Shown here: positions 48,770 through 57,921 of the stretch, in pieces
Layout of the letters: every line of letters begins with the position of its first letter
How positions within the stretch are numbered: position 1 is the first letter of the stretch
Assembly (NCBI RefSeq): GCF_009469605.1
Contig: NZ_SSXU01000004.1
Location: 266,328 to 330,327, forward strand
Direction: 5' to 3'
DNA: 64,000 nt
Origin: Zoogloea sp. 1C4
Lineage (GTDB): Bacteria; Pseudomonadota; Gammaproteobacteria; Burkholderiales; Rhodocyclaceae
Translations under genes and position numbers: made by a program
The notes under the pieces: model-generated
What the model was told of the DNA's origin: nothing
The model's database searches: none
What the model saw: the letters and a program-made list of their open reading frames with translations, nothing else

Positions 48770-48990
48770 TGGCACGAAGCAGAAATCAACACCCCACGCC
48801 CGACACCGGATCGGCCAGATTGGCCGGCGTACAAAGGATATCCCTCGGTATGGGCAGCAAGCTGGGAGTGCGGTAGCAACACGACAGCGGCGAGAGAGGG
48901 AGGCCACCACCCAAGAAGCATGACAAACGGGCAATCAATAACCCCGGCGCCACCATCGTCAGCGCCCTCGATGCCACCAAGGCTCCTCGC

Positions 48991-49971
48991 GTGATTCCAA
49001 ACCACCAACACCAGAAACTCCTCCGCCTTCTTAGCCACCGTCGTGCAATTTCCACGCTCGACCTGTTGAACGAGCTGGAGGTCTCGCGCCCCACTCTCAC
49101 CCGCTACCTGCGCGATCTACGCGACACCTATGGCGTACCTTGGGTGTTCGATCGGGACCAGGACGGCTATCGGCTGGAATCCGACAATCACGAACTTGGG
49201 CGCCAGTTCGAACTACCCGGCCTGTGGTTCAGCGCCGAAGAAATCCATGCCCTGCTCACTATGCAGCACCTGCTCGTCAATCTGGACAGCAGTGGCCTGC
49301 TTGGCCCGCACATCGAGCCACTGCTCAACCGGCTAGGACGGGCACTCGGAACCGCCGACGATTCGGCCATCGAAGTAGCCCGCCGCATCCGCATCCAGAC
49401 CGTTGGCGCCCGCAGCTTCCAGCTCGACCACTTTCAGGCCGTCGGCTCCGCCACGCTGCGCCGTCGCCGGCTTCTCATCGAGTACCACGCCCGCGGCAAG
49501 AACGAGACCGTACGCCGGGAGGTATCGCCCCAGCGCCTGATCCACTATCGGGACAACTGGTACCTCGACGCCTGGTGCCATCTGCGCAACGAACTGCGCA
49601 GTTTTGCCGTGGACGCGATCCACCGCACCGAGATTCTCGACACCCCCACCCGCGACATCGACGACGCCACCCTGGATCACGTCCTGGGCAGCGGCTACGG
49701 CATCTTTGCCGGCGCCGAGGTGCGCTGGGCGCGGCTGCGCTTCTCCGCCGAACGGAGCCGGTGGGTAGCCCATGAAAAATGGCACCCCGACCAGCAAGGC
49801 CGGCACCTTGACGACGGCAGCTTCGAACTGCGCGTGCCCTACAGCCAGGAGCCCGAACTGCTGATGGACATCCTTCGCCATGGTGCCCATGTGGAAGTCC
49901 TCGAACCCCCCGATCTACGCAACGCGGTCAGCCAGGCCCACAAAGAAGCTGCCGCATTGAATGCCGGATGA
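48991..49971 (+). CDS. WYL-domain transcriptional regulator (YafY-like)
   Basis: Encodes 326 residues starting at GTG 48991. An N-terminal HTH (ISTLDLLNELEVSRPTLTRYLRDLRDTYG) is followed by a WYL domain (about 155-225) with RLIHYRDNWYLDAWCHLRNELRSFAVDAI. A C-terminal WCX extension carries the ELRVPYSQEPELLMDILRHGAHVEVLEP signature. WYL proteins bind nucleic acid ligands or respond to DNA damage, and they are often encoded beside CRISPR-Cas. It ends 60 bp before cas3 on the same strand, so control of the cas operon is likely. Confidence 0.9.
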   Translation: MIPNHQHQKLLRLLSHRRAISTLDLLNELEVSRPTLTRYLRDLRDTYGVPWVFDRDQDGYRLESDNHELGRQFELPGLWFSAEEIHALLTMQHLLVNLDSSGLLGPHIEPLLNRLGRALGTADDSAIEVARRIRIQTVGARSFQLDHFQAVGSATLRRRRLLIEYHARGKNETVRREVSPQRLIHYRDNWYLDAWCHLRNELRSFAVDAIHRTEILDTPTRDIDDATLDHVLGSGYGIFAGAEVRWARLRFSAERSRWVAHEKWHPDQQGRHLDDGSFELRVPYSQEPELLMDILRHGAHVEVLEPPDLRNAVSQAHKEAAALNAG

Positions 49972-50031
49972 TCACGTTATGAGCATGGGGGTACGGAAAA
50001 TCTGCAGCACGGACTTCAAGAGGCTATCGCG

Positions 50032-52344
50032 ATGAGTTTCCCCTCCGACATCTTCCTGGCTCACACCGCAGAGCGCACCGACGGCAACCCCCGCCAGCAC
50101 GAACTGGGCGAGCACCTGCGCTGCGTGGCCGCGCTCGCTGCACGCAATGCGGCCCCCTTCGGCAGCGCCGACTGGGCATCCGTTGCCGGCCTGTGGCATG
50201 ACCTGGGCAAGTACCGGGAAGGCTTCCAGCGCTATATCCGCAGCTGCGCCGATGCTCACATCGAGGGGCGGGTCGCAGGCCCCGAAAAGACCCATTCCGC
50301 AGCCGGCGCACTGCACGCCCTCGAAACGCTCAAAGCACGGCACGGCCCACGGGGACAACTGGCCGCCACCGTGCTGGCCTACCTCATCGCCGGCCACCAC
50401 GCGGGGCTGGCCGACTGGCATGGCGGGCTCAAGAGCCGGCTGATCGACCCAAAGGCGCGCCGCGAGTACGACGAGGCGCGCACGGCCGCGCCCCAAGCCA
50501 TCCTCTCCCACGCAACACCCGATCTCGCACTGCAAACCGCCGTCCCTGGCGGAATCACCACCCCCGGGGCTTTCGCACTATGGGTGCGGATGCTGTTCTC
50601 CGCCCTGGTCGATGCGGATTTCCTCGATACCGAAGCCTTCATGCGCAGCGACAAGGCCGGGGCGCGCGGTGAATTTCCGCAGCTATCCGAGATGCGCGAC
50701 GCCTACAACGCCCACATGGCCTGCTTTGCGGCAGACACACCGGTGCGTCGCATTCGGGCGGATATCCTGCGCCAGTGCCGCAGCAAGGCCGGATTGCCGC
50801 CGGGCCTGTTCACCCTCACCGTCCCCACCGGCGGCGGCAAAACCCTTGCCAGCCTCGGCTTTGCCCTCGATCACGCTCAGGCCCACGGCAAGCGTCGCGT
50901 CGTCTACGCCATCCCCTACACCAGCATCATCGAGCAGACCGCCGACGTCTTCCGCAATGTGTTCGCCTCGATTGGCCGCGAATGCGTCGTCGAGCACCAC
51001 AGCCAGGCCGAAAGCGATCCCGCCGCCGAAACCAGCGCCTCTCGCCTCGCCTGCGAGAACTGGGACGCCCCGCTCGTCGTCACCACCAACGTCCAGCTCT
51101 TTGAATCCCTGTTTGCAGCCCGCACCTCCCGCTGCCGCAAGCTGCACAACCTCACCCACAGCGTGCTGATCCTGGACGAGGCCCAGCAGCTGCCGGCCGA
51201 ATTCCTCCAGCCGATCCTCGATGTGCTGCGCCTGCTCGTCCAGCACTACGGCGTCACCGTCGTACTTTGCACGGCCACCCAGCCGGCGCTCTCCACCACG
51301 CGCTACTTCGACCCCGCGATGAACCTGCGCGGACTCGATGACGCCACCGAGCTGATGGACGCCCCGGACGCCCTCTACGCCGCGCTCAAGCGGGTAGACG
51401 TTCAACTACCCGCCGACTTCACCACGCCCACCGAATGGCCTCAGCTCGCCGACGAACTGGCGTCCCATGATTGCGCGCTTGCCATCGTCAACACGCGCAA
51501 GAGCGCCCGCGAGCTGTTCCGCCGCATGCCCACCGGCACCCTGCATCTCTCGGCGCTGATGTGTGGCGCCCATCGCAAGGACGTCATCGACGGCATCAAG
51601 CACCAGTTGGCTGCCCGCAAGACAGGCCGAAGCAACGCCCCCCTGCGGGTAGTCAGCACGCAGCTTGTCGAAGCCGGGGTCGATCTGGACTTTCCGGTGG
51701 TCTATCGCGCCCTCGCCGGGCTCGACGCCATCGCCCAGGCTGCCGGACGCTGCAACCGGGAGGGGCAGTTGCCGCACCCTGGAAAGGTCGTCGTCTTCGT
51801 GCCACCCGACGCCATTCCGGCCGGCAGCCTGCGCAAGGCCGCCGACGCCTGCCGCAGCGTGCTCCACAACCACACCGGCGATCCGCTCGACCGCGTGCTG
51901 TTCGAGCCCTATTTCCGCCAGTACTACGCCAGCACCGATCTCGACCGCAGCCGCATCGGCGACCTGTTGAAACCCGAGCCCAGCCGCGACGATCCGCTTG
52001 CCGTCGCCTTCCGCAGCGCAGCCGACGCGTTCCGCCTCATCGACGACGACCAGAGCCCGGTTGTCGTCCATTACCGCGGCGCAGATGGGCAGGACACCAC
52101 GGTGGACATGCTCCTCGGCAAGCTCGCCAAGGACGGCCCCGAACGCTGGCTGCTACGCGCACTTCAACGTTACACCGTCAGCCTGCGCCAGAAAGACGCC
52201 GAGCGACTGCTCGCCCAGGGCGACCTCGCGCTCGTTCCGGCAGTGCCCGGTCTTTATGTGCAAGCCAGCGACGTGCTCTACGACGCACAGCTGGGCCTGC
52301 GCATCGACGATCAACCTCTACCCGCCAGCGGACTCGTGTGCTGA
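50032..52344 (+). CDS. cas3: CRISPR-associated helicase-nuclease Cas3 (type I-C)
   Basis: Encodes 770 residues. The N-terminal HD nuclease has its H56-D57 pair in LWHDLGKYREGFQRY and a second metal motif GHHAGLADWHGG. The SF2 helicase has Walker A TGGGKT (about 266-271), motif II DEAQ (about 382) and motif VI QAAGRCNREG. It is recruited by Cascade to degrade the displaced target strand. Nuclease and helicase motifs all look intact. It leads the seven-gene cas operon. Confidence 0.96.
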   Translation: MSFPSDIFLAHTAERTDGNPRQHELGEHLRCVAALAARNAAPFGSADWASVAGLWHDLGKYREGFQRYIRSCADAHIEGRVAGPEKTHSAAGALHALETLKARHGPRGQLAATVLAYLIAGHHAGLADWHGGLKSRLIDPKARREYDEARTAAPQAILSHATPDLALQTAVPGGITTPGAFALWVRMLFSALVDADFLDTEAFMRSDKAGARGEFPQLSEMRDAYNAHMACFAADTPVRRIRADILRQCRSKAGLPPGLFTLTVPTGGGKTLASLGFALDHAQAHGKRRVVYAIPYTSIIEQTADVFRNVFASIGRECVVEHHSQAESDPAAETSASRLACENWDAPLVVTTNVQLFESLFAARTSRCRKLHNLTHSVLILDEAQQLPAEFLQPILDVLRLLVQHYGVTVVLCTATQPALSTTRYFDPAMNLRGLDDATELMDAPDALYAALKRVDVQLPADFTTPTEWPQLADELASHDCALAIVNTRKSARELFRRMPTGTLHLSALMCGAHRKDVIDGIKHQLAARKTGRSNAPLRVVSTQLVEAGVDLDFPVVYRALAGLDAIAQAAGRCNREGQLPHPGKVVVFVPPDAIPAGSLRKAADACRSVLHNHTGDPLDRVLFEPYFRQYYASTDLDRSRIGDLLKPEPSRDDPLAVAFRSAADAFRLIDDDQSPVVVHYRGADGQDTTVDMLLGKLAKDGPERWLLRALQRYTVSLRQKDAERLLAQGDLALVPAVPGLYVQASDVLYDAQLGLRIDDQPLPASGLVC

Positions 52345-52390
52345 GTCCGGCCCCGACAACCCAATCAACTGGAGTCCAAGCGAGCCAACG

Positions 52391-53050
52391 ATGAACACAT
52401 TCTGTCTGGAAGTCAGCGGCCCCTTCGCCTGCTTCACCCGACCGGAGATGAAGGTCGAGCGGGTCTCGTACGACGTCATCACGCCCTCGGCCGCGCGCTC
52501 GGTGTTCGAGGCCATCTTGTGGAAGCCCGAGATCCGCTGGACGGTCACGCGGATCGAGGTGCTCAAGCCTGTCCGCTGGATCAACCTGCGGCGTAACGAG
52601 GTGGGCGCCGTCGTCTCCACCCGCAACGTGCAGCAGGCCATGAACGCCGGCAGCGGCAAGCTCGCGTTGTTCATCGAGGACGAACGCCAGCAGCGCGCCG
52701 GCCTTTTCCTGCGCGACGTGGCCTACCGCCTGCACGCCGAGCTTGCCCTCAGCCCCAAGGCCCGCGACCCGCTCGTCAAATACACCGAGATGTTCGCCCG
52801 ACGAGCCGCCAGGGGGCAGTGCGTCAATCAACCCTACCTGGGCTGCCGGGAATTTGCCGCCGACTTCCGCCTCGTCACCGACCCCGCGAGCGAGCCCGCC
52901 GCACTGGCCGAGAGCCGTGATCTGGGCTGGATGCTCCATGACCTGGATTTCGCCAACCCGGCCGACCCGCAACCCCGCTTCTTCCGGGCCCACATGACCA
53001 ATGGCGTGATCGACGTTCCGCCCTTCTCCGGCGAGGGGGCACGGTCATGA
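52391..53050 (+). CDS. cas5c: Cas5c (Cas5d) pre-crRNA endonuclease, type I-C
   Basis: Encodes 219 residues from ATG 52391 (MNTFCLEVSGPFACFTRPEMKVERVSYDVITPSAARSVFEAIL). In type I-C, which lacks Cas6, Cas5 itself cuts pre-crRNA at the base of the repeat hairpin and stays on the 11-nt 5' handle. The PFACFTRPEMKVERVSY opening and FEAILWKPEIRW are typical. Its stop overlaps the cas8c start by 4 bp. Confidence 0.94.
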   Translation: MNTFCLEVSGPFACFTRPEMKVERVSYDVITPSAARSVFEAILWKPEIRWTVTRIEVLKPVRWINLRRNEVGAVVSTRNVQQAMNAGSGKLALFIEDERQQRAGLFLRDVAYRLHAELALSPKARDPLVKYTEMFARRAARGQCVNQPYLGCREFAADFRLVTDPASEPAALAESRDLGWMLHDLDFANPADPQPRFFRAHMTNGVIDVPPFSGEGARS

Positions 53051-54798
53051 TCCTGCAGGCCCTGTACGACTATTACCAGCGCAAATGCGCCGCCCCCAAT
53101 CCGGCCGATCGTCTTCCCGCCTACGGGCTGGAGGAAAAGGAGATTCCGTTTGTCCTCGAGATCACGACCGAGGGCGAGTTGGTGAACCTGCGCGACACAC
53201 GGAGCCTTGAGGGCAAGAAGAAGGTTGGCAGGCGCTACCTCGTTCCCCAGGGCGTAAAACGAGCGAGCGGCATTGCGGCCAACCTGCTCTGGGACAACCT
53301 GGAGTACGCGACAGGCATCGACACCCGCGGCAAACCCGACCGGGTAGTCGACCAGCACGCGGCTTTTCGCGCCCGAATCGCGGCGCTTCCCGAGTCGGCC
53401 CAGGCCGACGTCGGCATCCGCGCGGTTCAGACATTCCTCGACCGTATTGATCCGTCCCGCCTGGCGCAGGAGCCGGCCTTTGCGGAAATCCAGGAAAGCA
53501 ACGCGCTGATCACGTTTCAGCTCCAGGGCGATATCGAGCTTGTCTGCCAGCGCCCATCCGTCATCGCAGCCGCTGGGCAGCAGGAACCGGGCACCGATGA
53601 ACCATCCTCCACTCGCTGCCTGATCACCGGCGAGGTCACCGAGCCAGAACGCCTGCACACGGCGATCAAGGGCGTCTGGGGTGCCCAGACTTCCGGCGCC
53701 AACATCGTGTCGTTCAACCTCGATGCCTTCAACTCCTACGGCAAGGCTCAAGGTGCCAACGCCCCTGTCGGCAAGCCCGCGGCCTTCGCCTACACCACCG
53801 CCCTCAACCACCTGCTGGCCAAGGGCTCACCCAACCGCTTTCAGGTGGGCGACGCCTCGGCGGTGTGCTGGGCTGCGCCGGTGGAAGGCTCGGATTCCGA
53901 GTTCGACACCCTGCTGGCCGATCTCTTTGGCACCCATGACAGCCCGGACACCGGCGTTCGGGCCGTCACCACGTTGTTCGACGCCATCCACAGCGGCCGC
54001 TTCGACGGCACCGAAGGCCAGACCCGCTATTACGTGCTGGGTCTCGCCCCCAACGCGGCGCGGATCAGCGTGCGTTTCTTTCACACCATGACCCTGGCCG
54101 AATTGGCGCCCCGCATCATCCAGCACTTCACCGATCTCACGCTCCGGCACGCCCCCCACGAGCCGGACTATCCGCCGCTGTTCCGCCTGCTCACCGCCTG
54201 CGCGGTGCAAAGCAAGGCCGACAACATTCCGCCCAACCTCGGCGGCGGAATCGTCGACGCCATCCTCGCCGGCCCCGATGCCCCCTACCCTAGCCTGTGG
54301 CTCAACGCTGCGGTCAATCGCTGCCGCGCCGAACGGGAAGTCAGCTACTACCGCGCCGCCGCCATCAAGGCCTGCCTCAACCGTTCCATCCGCCGTTTCA
54401 AGCAGGAAAAGGAGTTCCAACCCATGCTCGACCTCGACAACACCAACGCGGCCTACCGGCTCGGCCGGCTGTTCGCCGTGCTCGAAAAGATTCAGGAAGA
54501 AGCCTCGCCCGGCCTCAACGCCACCATTCGCGATCGCTACTACGGCGCCGCGTCGTCCACGCCCGTGGCCGTATTCACCACGCTGCTTCGCCTGAAGAAC
54601 GCCCACCTCAAGAAACTCTCGCAAGGCCGCGTGGTGGGTTTCGAAAAGCTTCTCGGCGAAGTGCTCTCCGCAGTCACCGATTTCCCTGCCCATCTTGCGC
54701 TGGCTGACCAGGGCCGCTTTGCCCTTGGCTATTACCACCAGCGTCAGGCCTTTTTCACCAAATCCGACAAGACCGAATCCACCGAGGAGAAAAACTGA
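53047..54798 (+). CDS. cas8c: Cas8c large subunit of type I-C Cascade
   Basis: Encodes 583 residues ([13 protein letters not shown]...). Cas8c recognises the PAM and opens the target; length and the YDYY..., [17 protein letters not shown] and [23 protein letters not shown] segments match the Csd1 family. A second product, Cas11c, is probably made from inside this gene. The start overlaps the end of cas5c and the stop shares one base with the cas7c start (TGATG). Confidence 0.94.
   Translation: MILQALYDYYQRKCAAPNPADRLPAYGLEEKEIPFVLEITTEGELVNLRDTRSLEGKKKVGRRYLVPQGVKRASGIAANLLWDNLEYATGIDTRGKPDRVVDQHAAFRARIAALPESAQADVGIRAVQTFLDRIDPSRLAQEPAFAEIQESNALITFQLQGDIELVCQRPSVIAAAGQQEPGTDEPSSTRCLITGEVTEPERLHTAIKGVWGAQTSGANIVSFNLDAFNSYGKAQGANAPVGKPAAFAYTTALNHLLAKGSPNRFQVGDASAVCWAAPVEGSDSEFDTLLADLFGTHDSPDTGVRAVTTLFDAIHSGRFDGTEGQTRYYVLGLAPNAARISVRFFHTMTLAELAPRIIQHFTDLTLRHAPHEPDYPPLFRLLTACAVQSKADNIPPNLGGGIVDAILAGPDAPYPSLWLNAAVNRCRAEREVSYYRAAAIKACLNRSIRRFKQEKEFQPMLDLDNTNAAYRLGRLFAVLEKIQEEASPGLNATIRDRYYGAASSTPVAVFTTLLRLKNAHLKKLSQGRVVGFEKLLGEVLSAVTDFPAHLALADQGRFALGYYHQRQAFFTKSDKTESTEEKN
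54424..54798 (+). CDS. cas11c: Cas11c small subunit, internal translation of cas8c
   Basis: In frame with cas8c, ATG 54424 ([20 protein letters not shown]) is preceded by AAAAGGAG at 54407-54414 with a 9-nt gap, a strong ribosome-binding site inside the gene. The resulting 124-residue helical protein has the length of the Cas11c small subunits shown in other type I-C systems to be translated from within cas8c. The existence of the protein here is an inference from the site and the family precedent. Confidence 0.75.
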   Translation: MLDLDNTNAAYRLGRLFAVLEKIQEEASPGLNATIRDRYYGAASSTPVAVFTTLLRLKNAHLKKLSQGRVVGFEKLLGEVLSAVTDFPAHLALADQGRFALGYYHQRQAFFTKSDKTESTEEKN

Positions 54799-55679
54799 TG
54801 ACGCTCAACAACCGTTACGACTTCGTGCTGCTGTTCGACGTGAAGGACGGCAACCCCAACGGCGACCCGGACGCCGGCAACCTGCCCCGCCTCGACGCCG
54901 AATCCGGCCACGGGCTGGTCACCGACGTATCGCTCAAACGCAAGGTGCGCAACTTTGTGGGGCTGGTGAAGGGCGAGACCCCGCCCTACGACATCTACGT
55001 CAAAGAGAAGGCCGTGCTCGTCCAGGCCCACGAGAAAGCCTATATCGCCATCGGCGCCGAAGACGCGCTCAAGGGCGAGGACAAGAAACGCAAAGGCAGT
55101 GGCGAGACGGTCGACCTTGCCCGCAAATGGATGTGCCAGAACTTCTTCGACGTGCGCACCTTTGGCGCCGTGATGTCGCTCGGGGTCAACTGCGGCCAGG
55201 TGCGCGGCCCGGTCCAGCTGACTTTCGCCCGCTCCATCGCCCCGGTCGTCGCGCTGGAGCATTCCATTACGCGCATGGCCGTCGCCACCGAGGCCGAAGC
55301 CGAAAAACAGCAAGGCGACAACCGCACCATGGGCCGCAAGCACACGGTGCCTTACGGCCTCTACATGGCCCACGGCTTCGTCTCGTCCTTTCTCGCCAAG
55401 CAGACCGGCTTTGGCGAAGAAGACCTCGAACTGCTCTGGCAGGCGCTTGAGCAGATGTTCGAGCACGACCGCTCCGCCGCCCGCGGCGAGATGGCGACCC
55501 GTGGGCTGTATGTCTTCAAGCACGACTCGGAGCTCGGCAACGCCCGGGCCCACCAGCTGTTCGAGCGCATCCAGGCGGCCCCGAAGGTGGAGATTCCGCG
55601 CAGCTTCAACGACTACGCCGTGACCATCGACGAAGCCGAGATGCCCGCCGGCGTCACGCTGATTCGCCGCGTCGGCTGA
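54798..55679 (+). CDS. cas7c: Cas7c backbone subunit, type I-C
   Basis: Encodes 293 residues ([33 protein letters not shown]). Csd2 family RAMP protein that forms the crRNA-binding filament. [35 protein letters not shown] and [13 protein letters not shown] are family hallmarks. Translationally coupled to cas8c by a shared base. Confidence 0.95.
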   Translation: MTLNNRYDFVLLFDVKDGNPNGDPDAGNLPRLDAESGHGLVTDVSLKRKVRNFVGLVKGETPPYDIYVKEKAVLVQAHEKAYIAIGAEDALKGEDKKRKGSGETVDLARKWMCQNFFDVRTFGAVMSLGVNCGQVRGPVQLTFARSIAPVVALEHSITRMAVATEAEAEKQQGDNRTMGRKHTVPYGLYMAHGFVSSFLAKQTGFGEEDLELLWQALEQMFEHDRSAARGEMATRGLYVFKHDSELGNARAHQLFERIQAAPKVEIPRSFNDYAVTIDEAEMPAGVTLIRRVG

Positions 55680-55750
55680 ACGACGGAGCGCACCCCCGCC
55701 AGATTCCCAGCGCAGGGGTGCGCAAGCCCGTGTTGACTCATGGAACCACC

Positions 55751-56386
55751 ATGCCGGAAGCGCTCGACCCCATTCCCCTTTCAGCCCTCCAGCACTGGGC
55801 CTACTGCCAGCGCCAGTGCGCCCTGATTCATCTGGAACAAGCCTTCGAAGACAACATCTTCACCCTGCGCGGGCAGGCCGTTCATGCCCGCGCCGACCAG
55901 CCGGGCATGGAACTACGGGCCGGGCTGAGGGTTGAGCGGGCGCTCCCGGTGTTCAGCGATCGCCTGGGCCTGATCGGCAAGGCCGATGTGGTGGAATTCT
56001 TGCCCGATGGCACGCCCTATCCCGTCGAATACAAACACGGCTCCCGCAACAAGAAAGCCGCCATCGCAGCTTGCGACGACCTTCAACTCGCCGGCCAGGC
56101 CCTGTGCCTTGAAGAGATGAGCGGCCATCCCGTGCCCGAAGGCGCGCTCTTCTATGCAAGCTCCAAGCGCCGCCGCATCGTGCCCATCACCCCAGCCCTG
56201 CGCGCTGCCGTCGAATCCACGATTGGCGAGATCCGCACCATGCTGGCTGCCGGCCGAAGCCCGGCGCCTGTCAACGACGAACGCTGCCACGCCTGCTCGC
56301 TCCGCGATCTCTGCCAGCCGGAGGCACTTACAGACGAACGCAGCACGGCCAACCTCCACGCCCAGTTGTTCGACCCGGACGCCTGA
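55751..56386 (+). CDS. cas4: Cas4 exonuclease for spacer acquisition
   Basis: Encodes 211 residues from ATG 55751 (MPEALDPIPLSALQHWAYCQRQ); a GTG at 55718 would add 11 residues. Fe-S cluster cysteines are visible at CQRQC near the N-terminus and CHACSLRDLC near the C-terminus. The PD-(D/E)xK-type core includes GKADVVEF and VEYKHG. Cas4 trims PAM-bearing prespacers for Cas1-Cas2. It lies 72 bp after cas7c, the only sizeable gap in the operon, and 4 bp before cas1. Confidence 0.93.
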   Translation: MPEALDPIPLSALQHWAYCQRQCALIHLEQAFEDNIFTLRGQAVHARADQPGMELRAGLRVERALPVFSDRLGLIGKADVVEFLPDGTPYPVEYKHGSRNKKAAIAACDDLQLAGQALCLEEMSGHPVPEGALFYASSKRRRIVPITPALRAAVESTIGEIRTMLAAGRSPAPVNDERCHACSLRDLCQPEALTDERSTANLHAQLFDPDA

Positions 56387-56389
56387 CCC

Positions 56390-57418
56390 ATGCAACTGCT
56401 CAATACGCTTTACGTCACAACGGCCGACAGCTACCTGCACCTCGACAACGACACCCTGCGGGTCGAGGTCAGTCACGAAACCCGCTTGCGCGTGCCCCTG
56501 CACCACGTGGGCAGCGTGGTGTGCTTCGGCAATGTGATGCTGTCCACGCCGCTCATGCACCGCCTTGCCGACAGCGGAGTCGGGCTTGTGCTGCTCGACG
56601 GCAACGGGCGCTTCAAGGCGCGGCTCGAAGGCCCCGTCTCGGGCAACGTGTTGCTCCGCCAGGCCCAGCATGAACGCAGCCGCGATGCCGGCTTCGCCGT
56701 GGGCATCGCCCGCAACTGCATCGCAGGAAAGGTACGGAACACCCGCCAGGTATTGCTCCGCGGCGCCCGCGAAGCGAAAGACACGGACGAGGCAACTCGG
56801 CTCGGACGGGCCGCGGACGATCTCGCCGCAACGCTCAGGGCGCTTCCATCCGCAATGGACATGGACACCTTGCGCGGCCTTGAAGGCGAAGCCGCCCGAC
56901 AGTACTTCGGTGGGCTCAATCTCATCGTCCGGCCCGAGGCACGCGCTGCCTTCCAGATGGACGGGCGCAGCCGCCGACCACCCCGCGACCGGCTCAACGC
57001 CCTGCTGTCCTTCCTGTACTCGATGCTGATGAATGACTGCCGATCGGCAATCGAAGCTGCGGGTCTCGATCCCCAGGTCGGGTTTCTGCACGCGCTACGC
57101 CCGGGCCGCGCCGCCCTCGCCCTGGATCTGATGGAAGAGTTTCGTGCTGTCGCCGATCGACTTGCCCTGACGCTGATCAACCGCGGTCAGCTCGGCGCCA
57201 ATGATTTCATCGAACGGGAAGGAGGCGCCGTACTGCTTGAAGGTGATGCCCGCAAAGCGGTCGTCGTCGCGTGGCAAGAACGCAAGCAGGAGGAGCTTAC
57301 GCATCCTCTGCTCGAACAGCCTGTACCCCTGGGCGTGATCCCCCTCGTACAAGCGCGCCTGATGGCGCGCAGCCTGCGCGGAGAAACGCCCGAATACCTG
57401 CCCTTCCTCATCCGCTGA
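56390..57418 (+). CDS. cas1: Cas1 integrase, type I-C
   Basis: Encodes 342 residues. The metal-binding Glu is in LEGEAARQYFGGL (about 165), His in VGFLHALRPGRAAL (about 233) and Asp in LALDLMEEFR (about 245), the expected E-H-D set. It integrates new spacers with Cas2 at the leader end of the array. All catalytic positions are intact. Confidence 0.96.
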   Translation: MQLLNTLYVTTADSYLHLDNDTLRVEVSHETRLRVPLHHVGSVVCFGNVMLSTPLMHRLADSGVGLVLLDGNGRFKARLEGPVSGNVLLRQAQHERSRDAGFAVGIARNCIAGKVRNTRQVLLRGAREAKDTDEATRLGRAADDLAATLRALPSAMDMDTLRGLEGEAARQYFGGLNLIVRPEARAAFQMDGRSRRPPRDRLNALLSFLYSMLMNDCRSAIEAAGLDPQVGFLHALRPGRAALALDLMEEFRAVADRLALTLINRGQLGANDFIEREGGAVLLEGDARKAVVVAWQERKQEELTHPLLEQPVPLGVIPLVQARLMARSLRGETPEYLPFLIR

Positions 57419-57430
57419 CCGCCGCCAATC

Positions 57431-57721
57431 ATGCTCGTGATCGTCTGCTACGACGTAAATACCGAAACCAGCGCTGGCCGCCGCCGCTTGCGCCGAGTCG
57501 CCAAGGTGTGCGAAAGCACCGGCCAACGCGTCCAGAAGTCCGTGTTCGAATGCCAGGTCAACCTGATGCAGCTTGAAACCCTGGAGCGCGAGCTGCTGGC
57601 AGAAATCAATGAAGCCGAAGATAACCTCCGCCTCTATCGGCTTCCGGAGAGCCGAGGCTCCGAAGTAAGGGAATACGGCAAATTCCGCTCTACCGATTTC
57701 AACGGCCCGCTGGTATTGTGA
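57431..57721 (+). CDS. cas2: Cas2, type I-C
   Basis: Encodes 96 residues with a ferredoxin fold opening [12 protein letters not shown] (the conserved Asp is D8) and [25 protein letters not shown], the usual I-C wording. It structures the Cas1-Cas2 integration complex. Last gene of the operon, 13 bp after cas1 and 200 bp before the first repeat. Confidence 0.95.
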   Translation: MLVIVCYDVNTETSAGRRRLRRVAKVCESTGQRVQKSVFECQVNLMQLETLERELLAEINEAEDNLRLYRLPESRGSEVREYGKFRSTDFNGPLVL

Positions 57722-57921
57722 GCCGCGTTGCTCACAAAACAAAAGCGCGAACCCCAAGTGACCGGCTTAACCCCGGCCATTTCGCGCACCACGCAAATCG
57801 TTGATTCATTTGAGAACTTCCTTTCAGGCAATGACCCACCCCATCCGCTATCAAGCTTCGTCTGCAGGTTCGCGCAACGCGGATCATTTTGGACAGCGGA
57901 TCAGACATTTGCAGATGAAGC
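57722..57921 (+). promoter_or_regulatory. CRISPR leader
   Basis: The 200 bp between cas2 and the first repeat is non-coding and richer in A and T than the genes. Its position opposite the broken end of the array, and the repeat orientation (ends ...TTGAAAC in the plus direction), mark it as the leader where transcription and integration start. A GCTTCGTC fragment at about 57858-57865 matches the first 8 bases of the repeat, perhaps by chance. Confidence 0.8.

Noticed and set aside
48613..48876. An 87-codon plus-strand ORF after the dinD frameshift
   Set aside because: It is in neither DinD frame and its Arg/Pro-rich product has no recognisable feature.
57858..57866. Repeat-like GCTTCGTC in the leader as a degenerate repeat
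   Set aside because: Only the first 8 bases match, and what follows bears no resemblance to the repeat.
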